Shown: one piece after another, positions 49,691-62,014 of the stretch | Position numbering within the stretch: position 1 is the stretch's first letter | Layout of the letters: each line of letters starts with the position of its first letter | Program-made: the position numbers and the translations under genes | Notes under the pieces: model-generated | What the model saw: the letters and a program-made list of their open reading frames with translations, nothing else | Databases searched by the model: none | Told to the model about the DNA's origin: nothing | NCBI GenBank assembly: GCA_004764695.1 | Contig: SMSO01000004.1 | Location: forward strand, 518,501-582,500 | Direction: 5' to 3' | DNA: 64,000 nt | Source: Schizochytrium sp. TIO01 | Lineage: Eukaryota > Sar > Bigyra > Thraustochytrida > Thraustochytriidae

Positions 49691-51799
49691 ATGGAGCCTA
49701 AAGCACTGAAATATTCAAAAGAGCAGGAGGAGATTATCGCAACAGCGTGCGCTCCTTCAGATGATGACAGACTGGTTCGAGTTACTGCGGCGGCAGGCAC
49801 TGGCAAGACAACAACAATCATTGGCGTAGCAGCCCGTTTGTGCAGTCTTGGTCATGAAGGACTTACGTATTTGACCTTTAATGTTAGTGCAGCTGCTGAC
49901 GGCGCAAAACGCTTAGGACCAAGTGTCTGCTGTCGCACCATACATGCTCAAGCGCTTCATTGCTTGAATATGCCAAACCCACATATAAAAGATGAATCTG
50001 CAGTGGAAAGGCTCATCACCAAACACTGTGAAGATGACATCAAGACCATGTGCCAGAGAATCTCCCCCAAAGGAGATGACAAGTCACTCCATAAAAAACT
50101 GGCCAAAACCCTATCTTTCTATATTCGTAAGACTCTCGAACGCTTTACGAACTCTGCAGACCCTATTGATGTAGGATTTGATCCACAACAGTGGTTTACA
50201 ACCTATTATCCAGCCAAAAGGTTTCATCAGCAACCTCCTGCAGGATATGAAGACATTGGCAAATGTGGGGATTTCTACGTCCACAATGCTCGGAAGATAT
50301 ACGAACTTCTTCGACCTGATCCAGACACCAAAACTTCAAAGGCTGGATACACGACTTACGACGTAATGATGAAAGAATGCCAGCTTCAAGGTTGTAAAAT
50401 TCCAGGATCTGCCTTGCTGGTTGATGAGTCGCAGGACTGCAGCGAGTGTCAAATCGCCTGGATAGAATCCAACCGGGAAGGAAAGGTTATTTACCTTGTT
50501 GGAGATGCTGTGCAAACAATCTATGGGTTTCGTGGGGCAAAGTCAAAATTCCTGCTTGGTGTTAGAAATTGCATAGACAAGAACTTGACAACTAGCTTTC
50601 GTTTTGGCAAGCACATTGCTAGTGTTGCCAACTCAATTCTTTTTGTGAAGCAAAAGGTATCACCAAACGATTGGAGGCATTACCGTTTAACCGGCGGGGC
50701 AAATAGCGAAGGCGAGGTTTTTTTTAGTTCTCCAAATGTTTCAGAGAATGAGATCTTTCCTTTAACCGTCCTTGCATTTTCCAACCACGCCCTCCTTGAA
50801 TGGGCTCTTCGGTATTTTGCTAGGCAAGCAGAAGATGATCGTAAAAGTTTATCTAAACCTCTCTTGCGTTTTGCAGTCAATGGTGATGGTGAAAACTCTG
50901 GGCGTAAGAGGTGGCTATCAGTTTTAAAAAATATTCAAGCATGTATTAAATTATACACTGGAGCAGCAAACTCTTTGCCTGACTTCCCAGAGTTTGAGGG
51001 AGAAGAGGTGTCTTGGGATGAATTTAAAGAAGCTGTGACCACTCGTGAAATGGGCAAATATTATCTTCACGTCAAGATTGTAGACGCATACAAAGAGGAC
51101 ACCGCAACGGTTATGCAGGCGTTTAAAGAAGATGTCATTGACGCAAACCACCCAAAGGAGCATGCTGATATCATACTCTCAACGATCCATGCTGCCAAAG
51201 GCGCAGAGTGGGAAAATGTCCTGATCTGCGAAGACATGTCTCCTCTTCATGGCATTAAAGTTGAGGAAGACAGGAACATTCAAAAACATGGTTTTCAGCG
51301 AGCTGACAGTTTCCAGGGGTTGAAAAAGAGAGCTTCTTTTACAATGAACGAGTGGAAAAACGAAATTAACCTTTGGTATGTTGCAGTCACCAGAGCCAAG
51401 CGTCGTCTTTTTCTCCCTAAGAAGCTTGAAGCCCTCTTCCAATGCTATGGCGAAGTCAAGGCCATGGCGGAGTCAAATGCTAATGAGCTGGGGCTGATCA
51501 ACGATGAGGATGCTAGCTTACCATTTTCAGGAAAACAAATGCTTTCGCTTGACGATGTTCGTTTAATTGCCGAGCATATCGTATCCCCTTGGATCGTGGA
51601 AATGACAACCGGTGGTCACTTGGACTCCCCTGTCTACGATATGTATCGTAAATCGATGGAAAAAAAGTTTGGAGATATCAAACGTGAGGTAGAAACTCAA
51701 GAAGTAGACAGTGATGAAGATGCAGCAGCTACAGCAAGCCATCAACCGCACGAACCTGTATATACCAGAGGAGAGCCTCCCAAAAAAAGGCAAAAATAA
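49691..51799 (+). CDS. UvrD/Rep-family SF1A helicase, FBH1-like
   Basis: 702 aa, single exon. ATP-dependent DNA helicase, with all SF1A motifs visible in order: AAAGTGKTTT (Walker A, G36-T40), YLTFNVSAAA, RTIHAQA, LLVDESQDCS (D245-Q248), LVGDAVQTIYGFRGA (from 271), TTSFRFGKHIASVAN, STIHAAKGAEWENVLI, and WYVAVTRAKRRL (Y563-). The spacing and the FRFG and DxSQDC blocks resemble the helicase core of FBH1 (F-box DNA helicase, an anti-recombinase), but no F-box precedes it: Walker A begins only 36 residues from the start. The longest frame starts at TTG (49673); the ATG at 49691 is used. The C-terminus is acidic then basic (PPKKRQK), probably a nuclear signal. It sits between the two SF2-like paralogues and appears catalytically intact. 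Confidence 0.85.
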   Translation: MEPKALKYSKEQEEIIATACAPSDDDRLVRVTAAAGTGKTTTIIGVAARLCSLGHEGLTYLTFNVSAAADGAKRLGPSVCCRTIHAQALHCLNMPNPHIKDESAVERLITKHCEDDIKTMCQRISPKGDDKSLHKKLAKTLSFYIRKTLERFTNSADPIDVGFDPQQWFTTYYPAKRFHQQPPAGYEDIGKCGDFYVHNARKIYELLRPDPDTKTSKAGYTTYDVMMKECQLQGCKIPGSALLVDESQDCSECQIAWIESNREGKVIYLVGDAVQTIYGFRGAKSKFLLGVRNCIDKNLTTSFRFGKHIASVANSILFVKQKVSPNDWRHYRLTGGANSEGEVFFSSPNVSENEIFPLTVLAFSNHALLEWALRYFARQAEDDRKSLSKPLLRFAVNGDGENSGRKRWLSVLKNIQACIKLYTGAANSLPDFPEFEGEEVSWDEFKEAVTTREMGKYYLHVKIVDAYKEDTATVMQAFKEDVIDANHPKEHADIILSTIHAAKGAEWENVLICEDMSPLHGIKVEEDRNIQKHGFQRADSFQGLKKRASFTMNEWKNEINLWYVAVTRAKRRLFLPKKLEALFQCYGEVKAMAESNANELGLINDEDASLPFSGKQMLSLDDVRLIAEHIVSPWIVEMTTGGHLDSPVYDMYRKSMEKKFGDIKREVETQEVDSDEDAAATASHQPHEPVYTRGEPPKKRQK

Positions 51800-53153
51800 G
51801 ATCATTCTTTGTAGCTTGATGAGTTGTACTCCAGTAACTCGTTATAACAAGGAAGGTGAGTAATCCATTTTAATTAATTTTTTCTAAGTCGATTTTTTTT
51901 ATTTTTTTTAAAGAGAGGTGAAGACAAGTAAATTATTGCAGAGATACTATAGCTCAATAACCCTTTTTTTAATCAATAATTTATTATTGATTTTTTAAAA
52001 ACTATTTTTTAAAATGTGTTTACCAGTCTGGGTTTGCGCTTGTTTTTCTAGGTTGGTTTATTGGATTATCTAGCTAGATAATGTCATTTGCTCATGAGAG
52101 TGGTAGGTAATTATATTGACTCAGTTTCAATACCCAAGTCCAAAGATTGATAGGAGGGTGAAGAATGGAAATCGAAGAGTAAGTAAAAACATTGTATTTG
52201 ACGTGAATTTACAACCCAGTATAAGTACTAGTACCTACCTAACTATATATACAGAAATATCTACCATTAATGAATGTTGTTGAGACTGAGTGGGGGAAGT
52301 GTGCGCTCCCAAAATTAAATGACTTAAGGCCTAAATTTAAAAGTAGGTACGTCGTTCAATCAAAATAAGGAAGTAGGTATGTCGCCAAAAGTCAGAGCCC
52401 GCTCCTTCTAATCTATTTACTTGAAAGAGAGCTCCATTAGAAACGTAAAGGTAGGCGGTAACTACTACCTATGATGTCGCAAAGAAAATAAGTTCAAGAT
52501 TCTCACCACAACCATCAATCTGACTGGCTTGATTGCACTACTAGTGCATATGCATACTATTCTAAAAATTCTTCATGCATTTCTGGATGTTCTTCACCCC
52601 TGACTGTGTTCTTCTGCTACAACTCAATCTTGCAAAAATGCCCATGATCACGACTGTAATATAGAAGTCGAATAACAATTGAAGTGTTTCTCTAATCATT
52701 GATAGGTGTTTATATCTATATACTCAGTCGCAACCTGAGTGGAGATAGTCTCACTGTCTCTACATGTCAGATAGAGGCACCTCTTTGAAAACAATCATGA
52801 GCTACTCAGTATTTTAAGTGATTGTTTGGAACTTTGAAAAATATTCTCTTTTTTTTCTTTTTTTTAAGTTTATCACTGTGCTCTCGATAGCCAGTACAAC
52901 TTCTTGCAATACTTATCAAGCTAGTAAAAACACAAGCTACATCGTCCACTCATTCAAGTTTGCCAGTGCTCTCACTATCGGGCGCTTACCTACCTATGCC
53001 ATGTTTGCTCTCGTTTTGTTTCTAGGAACTTTGTTGGCAGTCCTTATGGCTTTTATTTTTATTTTTTGCTGTTGTTAGTTATTTTAGTTATTTAATGTTT
53101 TATTTTAAAAACGTCTTTTTAATTCTAAAGGGGATAAAAATAAAATTAAAATA
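51800..53153. other. Intergenic region between helicase genes
   Basis: AT-rich with T-runs. It holds diverged copies of the dispersed repeat: inverted at about 52115-52160 and partial at 52749-52790. The tag AGTACTAGTACCTACC begins at 52223. The frame at 52818-53078 is hydrophobic with no ATG-supported start or family, and I do not call it a gene. Confidence 0.5.
52115..52160 (-). repeat. Dispersed intergenic repeat, copy E (inverted, partial)
   Basis: The reverse complement reads CTCCTATCAATCTTTGGACT followed by TGGGTA and GAAACTGAGTCAA, resembling the second half of copies A and B. Confidence 0.4.
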
Positions 53154-56100
53154 ATGCGTAGGGCCAAGCCGTGTTTATTATGCTATGTACCTTGCAAAGT
53201 TTGCCATGTAAACGTCTTTAGGCAAAGCAAACCCAAAACAAAATCGAAAGCTAAGTCTACAGGCTTCGGCTTAGAAGTGGCTCAGAGCAGAGAAGCACTT
53301 GAAGCGACCATGCAACAAGCTAAGAATGCGCTTTCCCAAGGAAGGATAGATGCTGCTGCACTAGGCTTTTGCGGTGAGGGCGGCCTCCAGTTCATTATTC
53401 TTGCTATCAATTCTGAAAAGCACATTATACATTCTCTTAATATGAGCGGAACTAATATCGATGACAATCTAGTTCTTTACCACTTAGCTCCTGCGCTCCG
53501 TGCGTCCCGCAACAAAATCAAGGAGTTAGATCTGAGCAATAACTCAAAGGTTGGCTGTAGAGGTGCACAAGCAATTCTTTCAATTCCTGGCATCACTAAG
53601 CTGTGCTTAGATGAACTTGATCTAAGAGAAGCAAAATCCGACTTCTTTGGCTCTATGCTGGATCAAAGTGACGTTGAAGATCTTTCGATTCGGAATTGCC
53701 ATCTTCCTTCCGAAACTGTTGCCACGTTAGCTTCTGTAATGGAAACTAGGAACAGAATCTCCAAAGTGAATTGCGAGGGGAACCAGGCATTTACCATGGA
53801 GAACATAAATCAACTGCTCCAGGCTGTCTGCAGTAGAAAAAATCAACTTCATATATCAATTGGACTTCAAGATATCCCCGAAGAGCAGCGAAATTCTCTA
53901 ATAAGAAAAATTAACAGTCGTACAATTCTCCACGACTGTGTAAATCTAGCGAGTGATGAAACCAAGAAAAGAGTTACAAGCAGCCATGATGAATCTGCAA
54001 GTAGCAGTGACGAATCTACAAGCGACGATGAGACCGGGAGCGAAGGCGATGAGTCCTGCGATTTTATGTCAGCAGACTCTGAATCTGATTCTGAGTCAGA
54101 CGATGACAATGATCAAGGCGAGGACGATATTGACGATTCTGAAGAGACTATAACCAAGGCTTTTTCCAGTTTGAAGAACAACTACTTTGGAGATGTCCGA
54201 TTTGATTCACGAGAGAAGCGAGCTGCAGTTACTCTAAATCAACTAGATTGGAAACGCTGGATCCCAGTTATCAATGAGATGGCGAAGCTTTTGAGGCCTG
54301 AAAAGACCTTTGAGTCGCTTGTGCATCTTCGAATAGGTTGTGCGCTTATGGCAAATGACTCGGAAGCTGAAAGTCTCATTGATATCCACTCAGACGTTTT
54401 CAAAAAGTTTTGGAGACGAGGCCGAGCAGTAATCTCATGTATTATGCAAGGTGGGAAGACCAAACGTGCAATATTTTACAGAGGCTTCATTCACGGCGGT
54501 GTGTGTAACAAGCATGTTGTTGTCCTTGCAAACTCGCAGCGCACAGCCTATCATGACATGCGTAGTGCTGTTAGTGACATGAATAAGCTCTACAAGAGGG
54601 AGGTATTGAAAAAAATGGCTTCAAGCAACAAACACAAACATGGTATGGGTAGAAAGATAAAATCCGATCGGAATAGTTACATTCCAGAAAGTGTATTCCT
54701 CTACACTCGACTCAACCAAGTAGAAAATGTGTTATCGATCCAAAACAAGAGCCGCTCGGAAGTTCACTTTAACATTCGCTTAGCTAACGTTGCCGGCATT
54801 CGGAGCCTAAACGACCCCTTTCGGGGTAAACTTGGCCAAGTGTTCAATTCAGAAACTACCCATCTTATACTTGATGAATCGCACGAAGCCATGACAAAAA
54901 CTCAATTTGCTAGAGGCATCTGCATGGAACTTCAACATTGGGCGGATGTGTCTTTCGTAACAGCAACTCCAAGCTCGAATTTTATCCTTGACAGCAAGCT
55001 TGGAGATGAATTCACTCCTGTGGATATCCGTCCGCGCCCCGGATACTATCTCTATGGGCCTAATATGAAGGATCCCTCGAAGGACTCTTTGGATGATGAT
55101 CAACAACGTATTCTTGTAGTTAATCATATAGATGTGGACAAGTTCTTCAATGGAAACATTTTAAATAAAAAACCATCCAAGCACAACTTCCCCTACAGTA
55201 GTTTCCCACTTACCCAGCGCGAACAGAAAAAAAGGGAAAAAGAACGCAAAAAAGACCAGGCTTTGGAGGGTGAAAATGCGAGGTCAGAAAAATCAGACTG
55301 CATTATCCCAGAAAATCAGATTGAAGCGCTCAAGACCTCGTTTGGCAAGAATTTAGACCGCTCTAAGTTTCTGATTGTACTGAATGATTTTTCATCTACA
55401 AGCTTTCAAAAGAATCGAAGCATTAACATTGGGCACGGGAAGATTGCACTTTGGCTAGCACAGCATGCCATCAATACCCTTAATAAATTACAGCCAAAGG
55501 CAAAGGCAAAGTCGAAGGCAGAGTCCAAGTGGAAGCGTGCGTCTATTGTTACGTATTCTGTGTACAACCACTGTCGTGTCGACAATCGTTTTGGTAAGCC
55601 ACATATCTATATGAATTCGGCACTTTGCCGTCATTTAGCAACCATTCGTGTTGGAGAGTTCGCCTCGAAATTTGTGACATTGGATGCCGCTGAAGCAAAC
55701 TCAAAATGTCTTATCACACAGCGGCAACAGGAGGATTTTATGTCGTACTTAAAAGCTTTGAAACATGCAGCCGATGTGATATTGAAGAATGCGGACCGAA
55801 AAGGCAGGAATGTAAAAGGCCTCCCTATTCAATGTCGGAGAGATAAACGTTCCAAAACGAGAACTTACGAATTTGAAGTAGCAAAATTCATGGACATTAA
55901 GTTTGTGCTGAGTTTCATTCAACATCTGCATGAGACACGGATGCCAAAAGAGGACGACCGTCCAAACTTGGATTACAGATCATATCCACTGCGAATTGCA
56001 ATCGTTGGCAAGCAGCTCCTCAAACAAGCAATCAATGTGGAATCGAAAGATCGTATAATTCAGCTTACTGATCTTGTTTACCTGCAAAATCCTAACTCTA

Positions 56101-56846
56101 GGATTGACCAAACAAGGATGCTGCAGGCGCTTGGTCGTGTCAACCACGGTTTTAACAGAAAACAGTTCTACACTAGCGCATTCGCGGAACAGAAGTTGGC
56201 AAAGATGGACGAGTTAAAGCAGCTTGAACATATGAGACCCAAAGTCTGGTTACCATCAAGTCTGAAGAGATTTCTTTTCGAAACACCCCAGCTACAACGC
56301 ACTGCCGCAACCCTCAAATCGGGTTCAATTCCGTACTTTCTTGATTGTTTTCATACATTGGAATTGAAGGGGTCTGTTCAAGCAAACGCAGATGGAATGC
56401 GTGAACTCGAGAAGCAAGCCCTTGATGAGACACTAAAGAACCTGCCTCGAAGCAAAACGCAAATCAGGTTCCCCAAAGTCAAGTCATGGGTAAACGGCAT
56501 TTATCAAAGTTTAGCTTCAGCAAAGAATAAATCCTTGTCAGAAGGCGACCGTGTCAGCATAGCTAAGCGTCTAGTAGCTCTGATTAACAACTATGACTAC
56601 CGTCCAGATTTTGACAGTATTCTTGACATTTGCGACAACGAAGATCATGCAACACCTACCGATCGTATGCTCCTCAAATTTTTAAAAGATGACAACATGA
56701 AGGATGAACTCTGGAAAACATTATTTCTAAATCAACGAGGACGCTCATCAAATGCAGGCACGAAGAGAGGGAGAGCAACGCAAGCTGTCAATAGAAACAG
56801 AGATAAGGATAAAGGGGGGCAGAATAAAAAGCTGCGCAAGCGGTAA
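53154..56846 (+). CDS. LRR and SF2-helicase fusion protein
   Basis: 1230 aa, single exon, ATG at 53154. Residues about 75-240 contain leucine-rich repeats of the RNase-inhibitor type (for example IHSLNMSGTNIDDNLVLYHL, then IKELDLSNNSKVGCRGAQAI). A Ser/Asp/Glu-rich linker covers about 280-335. The helicase-like part has QGGKTKRAIF (GGKT 433-436, Walker A variant), LILDESHEAM (D574-H577, motif II), FVTATPSS (motif III) and a late block RIAIVGKQ...QLTDLVYLQ ending QALGRVNHG (991-999, motif VI-like). Large Lys-rich inserts occur between the two halves. The C-terminus is basic, fitting a nuclear protein. The late block loosely recalls the C-terminal halves of Z1-domain or viral SF2 proteins, but I cannot name the family. 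It is a paralogue of the 44383-47871 protein and keeps the catalytic residues the latter lost. Codon use is less C-biased than OGDH. Confidence 0.75.
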   Translation: MRRAKPCLLCYVPCKVCHVNVFRQSKPKTKSKAKSTGFGLEVAQSREALEATMQQAKNALSQGRIDAAALGFCGEGGLQFIILAINSEKHIIHSLNMSGTNIDDNLVLYHLAPALRASRNKIKELDLSNNSKVGCRGAQAILSIPGITKLCLDELDLREAKSDFFGSMLDQSDVEDLSIRNCHLPSETVATLASVMETRNRISKVNCEGNQAFTMENINQLLQAVCSRKNQLHISIGLQDIPEEQRNSLIRKINSRTILHDCVNLASDETKKRVTSSHDESASSSDESTSDDETGSEGDESCDFMSADSESDSESDDDNDQGEDDIDDSEETITKAFSSLKNNYFGDVRFDSREKRAAVTLNQLDWKRWIPVINEMAKLLRPEKTFESLVHLRIGCALMANDSEAESLIDIHSDVFKKFWRRGRAVISCIMQGGKTKRAIFYRGFIHGGVCNKHVVVLANSQRTAYHDMRSAVSDMNKLYKREVLKKMASSNKHKHGMGRKIKSDRNSYIPESVFLYTRLNQVENVLSIQNKSRSEVHFNIRLANVAGIRSLNDPFRGKLGQVFNSETTHLILDESHEAMTKTQFARGICMELQHWADVSFVTATPSSNFILDSKLGDEFTPVDIRPRPGYYLYGPNMKDPSKDSLDDDQQRILVVNHIDVDKFFNGNILNKKPSKHNFPYSSFPLTQREQKKREKERKKDQALEGENARSEKSDCIIPENQIEALKTSFGKNLDRSKFLIVLNDFSSTSFQKNRSINIGHGKIALWLAQHAINTLNKLQPKAKAKSKAESKWKRASIVTYSVYNHCRVDNRFGKPHIYMNSALCRHLATIRVGEFASKFVTLDAAEANSKCLITQRQQEDFMSYLKALKHAADVILKNADRKGRNVKGLPIQCRRDKRSKTRTYEFEVAKFMDIKFVLSFIQHLHETRMPKEDDRPNLDYRSYPLRIAIVGKQLLKQAINVESKDRIIQLTDLVYLQNPNSRIDQTRMLQALGRVNHGFNRKQFYTSAFAEQKLAKMDELKQLEHMRPKVWLPSSLKRFLFETPQLQRTAATLKSGSIPYFLDCFHTLELKGSVQANADGMRELEKQALDETLKNLPRSKTQIRFPKVKSWVNGIYQSLASAKNKSLSEGDRVSIAKRLVALINNYDYRPDFDSILDICDNEDHATPTDRMLLKFLKDDNMKDELWKTLFLNQRGRSSNAGTKRGRATQAVNRNRDKDKGGQNKKLRKR

Positions 56847-58002
56847 AAAAGGAAGGACAAAGCACATATCCCCTTTGAATTGACAAGGACCAACTTCTGG
56901 CGCACAACAGCTCCTATCACTAATTTGTGTCTTGTTGATGTGTGCACATTCATAGCCCTAGAATAATGAAAATAAGAAGAATAATTTTCTGTTGAATGAA
57001 GAAGTTTTGTTCTGTTGCTAGGCATTTTAGTACCCTAAGTTACTTTCTGGTTCATGTTCTGCCACCCCACCTGAATGGCCTAAAGTTGACCTTACTTATC
57101 AGCATTATATATGAGCCTTGTAAAATACGTCGAGTTTATGCTGGACAAAGGGCTAATACCACAGATACAATTACTTTGATTGAGAGTTAGTGATTTCCTG
57201 AAGCGAATCAGCTCTTCCTTCCACACGCTATTCAAGGTTTATGAAATGTTTAAACACTTTTATAATTCCAGGCTTTAAAGACTCGATGCAATACATTAAA
57301 ATTTTGGTGGATCGTTTTGAAGTCTACATGTTTTTGCCTGAGGCGATTTGCTTTGATGAAACAAAACACGTTTTTTTAAAATGCAGGTTTAATTTTTATA
57401 CTTTATATTTGCTCTAAACCTTCTTTTTGTCTGTACATAAAAGAAACTGAAGATAGTTCTTTGCGAGAATTTAAACTGACGTGATCTTTTGGTTGTTCTT
57501 TACTTGTGAGGGACACCCCCATACAACCCAATCAAATCGGATGCTACTTTCTTTGATAGTGTCATATATTCATTAAAGTTCCCATTAGTTGCACGATGCG
57601 AAGCCTTTCAATTTAACGGAGCTTGTCAACTCTGCTGAAAATCCTCAAAATGATTGTGGATCGTCTACACCTATACGAACATGTAAAGTTGATGGTTTAG
57701 TCGGTTTTACGACCGAACACTACACTGCTGTCATACAATGCGCACCGCATATCTTGACAAAATAAAGGAAATTTTCTTTGTGAATAGTTTCGACTAACAA
57801 GGCACATGTTTTTGCATAATGTGTAATGATTCTTCATACATCGTGATTTACTTGAATATACGCCCAACTTGAAGTAAAAAGAACTAGATTACAATTCTAT
57901 TTCATATTGTTTATTATTTTCTTTTCAAGTTGTAAACAGAATTATTATTGCATACACAGGGCCTATATAGTTTTTATATAGTTTGTATTTAAAAAAAATT
58001 GT
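56847..58002. other. AT-rich intergenic region
   Basis: 3' flank of the LRR-helicase and spacer up to the tRNA. No open frame or RNA gene recognised. Confidence 0.5.
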
Positions 58003-58073
58003 TCCCAATGAGGGGATCGAACCCTCGACCATTTGATTAAGAGTCAAACGCTCTACCGCTGAGCTAACCGGGA
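58003..58073 (-). tRNA. tRNA-Lys(CTT)
   Basis: On the minus strand a 71-nt cloverleaf can be drawn. Acceptor TCCCGGT pairs with ATTGGGA (with G-U pairs). The D arm is GCTC-AGCGGTA-GAGC. The anticodon stem is TTTGA/TCAAA with loop CTCTTAA, anticodon CTT at 58041-58039. The T arm is GAGGG-TTCGATC-CCCTC. No intron. CCA is not encoded. The T-loop TTCGATC and the D-box provide internal A and B promoter elements. The D loop is one base shorter than in many eukaryotic tRNA-Lys genes. Confidence 0.95.
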
Positions 58074-61000
58074 TTCCTTGAAGGAGTTTGATGCACCGAA
58101 GCATCGTCTATTTCCCATAATTGAGACGCTGATGTGCCCTGACACATATATACCTTGTATATTACACATAACATTTTATTTATTTAAAAATTCGGCGATG
58201 ATAGTATGATGCGCTGAGTTCGATGTAGAATAAGTAATGTCTTAAGAGGCATATTTGTAGTTGATATCTTCATCAATTAGAAAGGAGGACCACCAATCAA
58301 GATGGCAAGTCACACGACATAAACGAGCACATTAATGGGAGGAGCTTCAGAGAGTTTCACTCCTCCAGTTAAATTTGCACTAATATCATTTGTCTATATT
58401 ATTTAATGATCTAACAGATACATAGAGTTACCACAATTCTGAAGTAAACCAATCAATCTCTTTATGGATAATAAAATATGGATTTAATTTATGCCTAGAA
58501 AAGATCCTAATTAGGTTCTATCATTTACGCTGTATGGCTAGGGCGTTATTGGTGGCTGCCCGTCTTGAATATCTCAATCAAACCAAAGTGATAGCAAAAC
58601 TTCATCTTGAATCTTGTATTGCTTTTGTTTAAAAGATGAAAAGTATTAAAACGAGGAGTTGAAAGCGAAATTAATAGGAACAAGCTTCTCCTTTCCGGTT
58701 GGGACATTAACAAAACAAACATATCCTTCTCGGTTGTATTGTCATATCCCCTGGTTGATTGAGCAGTATTTCCATTTGCTTTGTTTGCACTGGGGCCTAT
58801 GCCACGTTGTGGCTCGAGATCCTAATCCTTTATTTTCACCTGAGATTGGATAGCCTTCGTTTTCCAGGAGTTTGATCTTTTAAATGGGCTTAGAATTAGT
58901 ATATTTACTATTGACGACTCTTCATTGAGATTCAATGCGTTAGTATGGGCAGTGTTAAGATGCGCTTAGGATTATATTATGGGTATGCCTTTCAGTGATT
59001 AACAAATGTCAACACTTGAAGCAAGCAAGTATTCGAAATAACTCCTCATCCAATTGATTGATTGTAGCTAAATGAACCCAGCCATGATATGAATTCTGGA
59101 TATTCATTAAAGCTTCTCAAGGAGCTCCGTTACGGAATACCTTTTCATTCGCATTCGGAACTGTTCACTTCATCTTCCCGTGTTGGACAAGCTCCAACTT
59201 TTAATAACACTTCAATAGCTGCTCGCTAAAAAGATTATGATATGAACCCCTCAGGGGACTCGAAATAGATGAACCAATGCAATGAATACGAGCGTATTCG
59301 AATGATAGATATATTATATACATGAAGAGAGACACGAGGTTTCTCGAAACAATGTTGCTCATGTCATGATTCCCGGTCGATTGTAATATGTACAGTCTGA
59401 CGCGAAATGATGAAACTAACTAACTAAATAGTATTGAGGTAGTTGAGTTACTCTACTGAATAATTAATTCATTTACGTTTATTACATATAATGTATAGAC
59501 AATGTATAGATTAATCTTACTATTATTGTTTGTTAATTACGCATGTTTTATATTTTTTGAAGAGGATTCATACTATCTCATGCTTTGTGCTTGAATTATC
59601 TTAAAATAACAAAATAATACATAAATTGGTTAATTTAACACAAAATATATAATTTATCAATAATAATTGAATGATTATTTATTAAATATTAAAAATGAAT
59701 TATATTTTGTTTATTTTTCAATAAAATATATTTATTGTGTTGAAATTGAATTAAAGTACTATCATAATCAGGAAATTTTAACATATAGTAAGAAGATACT
59801 AGTTAATATAATAATAGTGTTGTGATTGTTTCTTAAGATCTCAGTTAGTCATGCAAAGGCCTAGTAAAGAAAATTCTTTTCACTAAATAAAAGTGAAGGT
59901 CTGTTTACTTTTAAAATTCCATAAGGTCTGGGTCAGGTGCGAAATTAAAAAATACCCTTTTGTAGAACGAACCTGTTGTGTGTTTGTTTGTTTTCACACT
60001 TCAATCAGTCATCTACATACAATCAAATGTTGCATTTTCAAGAGTATCGATCATTTCTTTTCTTATCCTTCTTCGTTGCATCTCCAGTATTAATTGATTC
60101 CTTTTCCAATCAAACAAATGTCAAGCAAGTTAGTTTTTTCACAAGTTTGAGGCAATTCACGTTTTGTTGGGTGAGAAGCTATTCGAGAAAGAATCATTGC
60201 CATGAGTTTGTATAGAATAAACATAGAAAAAAAAAAAAAAAAGTAGAACGTCTCTGTTCTGCACAAATGTACAGACTAGACAGCGTCTATCATTTATTGC
60301 AGTTAAAATTATCGTGGTGTTAAGTAAGTTAAATGGTGCAGTACAAAGAGAGCTATTAAATTTTGATACCATTTGGTCCTTTTCTCATTGCTGAGATCTC
60401 CAATCGAAGGAACCAGTGGACAAGACATTGCTAGAGTTCTTGGTGTCCCTTTATAAAACCCCAGTAGACATAAGGTTTACAATTGAGCAAGGATGAGTCT
60501 GGCTGCCGGAGCCAAGAACTAGAAGTGAGAATACATAGATATCACTTGTAATACATCCAAGCATGGTGTAACTTGAATCGATGGTTGGAGAAGTTGGATT
60601 AATAACCTAACCCCAACGATTCTCTCTAACTTTCAAGAATGTCTTAATCTCCTAAATTACTACATGAATCCATCTGTCCTGAAATTAATTATCCAGCTAA
60701 CTCTTAAAGTCAACCTTCTTAAGGCCTTCATCAAGCCTCTTGCCTTCGTCTTTACAGTCAGTCAACCTCAGGCTAATCAGAATCACCTCTCAGCACTCAT
60801 ACTAACTCAAGTACATGACTTGCTTAGTTTTCTGGTTTTAAATAAAAGTGAAGCTGCTATATTTAATCACTGTTACAATAAAGGGCCAGCGAACTCGATC
60901 AAGTCAAGCTTTTATAATGTAATAATGATATTATTTCTTGCTTGTATAGTACACTGCTTGGTTCTATTACGCTTTAGAACGAATGTTGAAATCGAACTTA

Positions 61001-62014
61001 ATCACTTACCAAATAAAAGATCGTTTACAATGAGATGATAGTTGCGTACATCTTCACGGGTATTGAGTAGAATGCAGGTTTGTTAATTTTTAAATATAAC
61101 TACAACAGACAACAGATAGCAATAACATACACTAGTTACTATTTAAACATGAATAAACTAGATATTGCCGAACTACATTCAATAGTGTTATGAAACTTAA
61201 ATCTGTAAGGTTTCATTAGCCGTCTTCTAAAGCATAAGCAAGCTCTTTCGTCTTGTAAATGAGTATAAAAACAAAAGATATATCTTATGTATTGTCGTCT
61301 TATATTTGTAACCGTTTTGTTCATCTTATTTCGAATCAGGCCTGCCTCCTTCCCTCGTTCTTTTCTCAATGAACTGACTTTTTGAGTCTATCTACCAATA
61401 CAGATAGAACAAATTGTGTGATATTGTTATTTGATTTTACCACCGATAAATTCTCAGTTGCAAGCTCGGTATACCGCATGAAGAAGTGTATATGCTAATT
61501 TGAATTTAAATAATATATTTTAAAAAGGGGTGGGAGACATTGTTGCTTCCCGAGGCGTACTTTGATGATAATGTTGAGAGGCGAAAGATTATATTGTAGA
61601 AAAATAAATAAAAAAATAAATAAGAAAATAAGAAACGGAACAAAACATGCTGAGTGACAGCACATTATCCTTTGAGTTCAGGTAAGAATACTGATAGAAG
61701 TAGCATCTGACTGATAAGAATTAAACAAATTTGAAAAGAAAGGAATTAAATCCTAGAGGCACTTTATGACTTCTGATTTTAATATTATTACTAATATTAC
61801 TATTACTGTTAATACTACTATTATTACTATCAGATGAAGTGACCGACCCAGACTACCGATAGGTATCTAAGATACTAGCAGTTTTTAATTGACAGCTCAC
61901 ACGATCGAAGACTGACTGAGCTGGTTGTCGGTCCCTTTGCAACATACGTGGAGCAAACGGAGCCTATATCTCCCTTCCTTAAAGTCCTTTTGAAAACAGT
62001 ACCTGAATTTGTGA
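58074..62014. other. AT-rich intergenic region
   Basis: Very AT-rich, especially 59450-59830. A 124-codon ATG frame at 60664-61038 has no recognisable feature beyond hydrophobic stretches and is not called. A poly-A run lies at about 60229-60242. The last 130 bases or so are the probable leader of the gene at 62015. Confidence 0.45.
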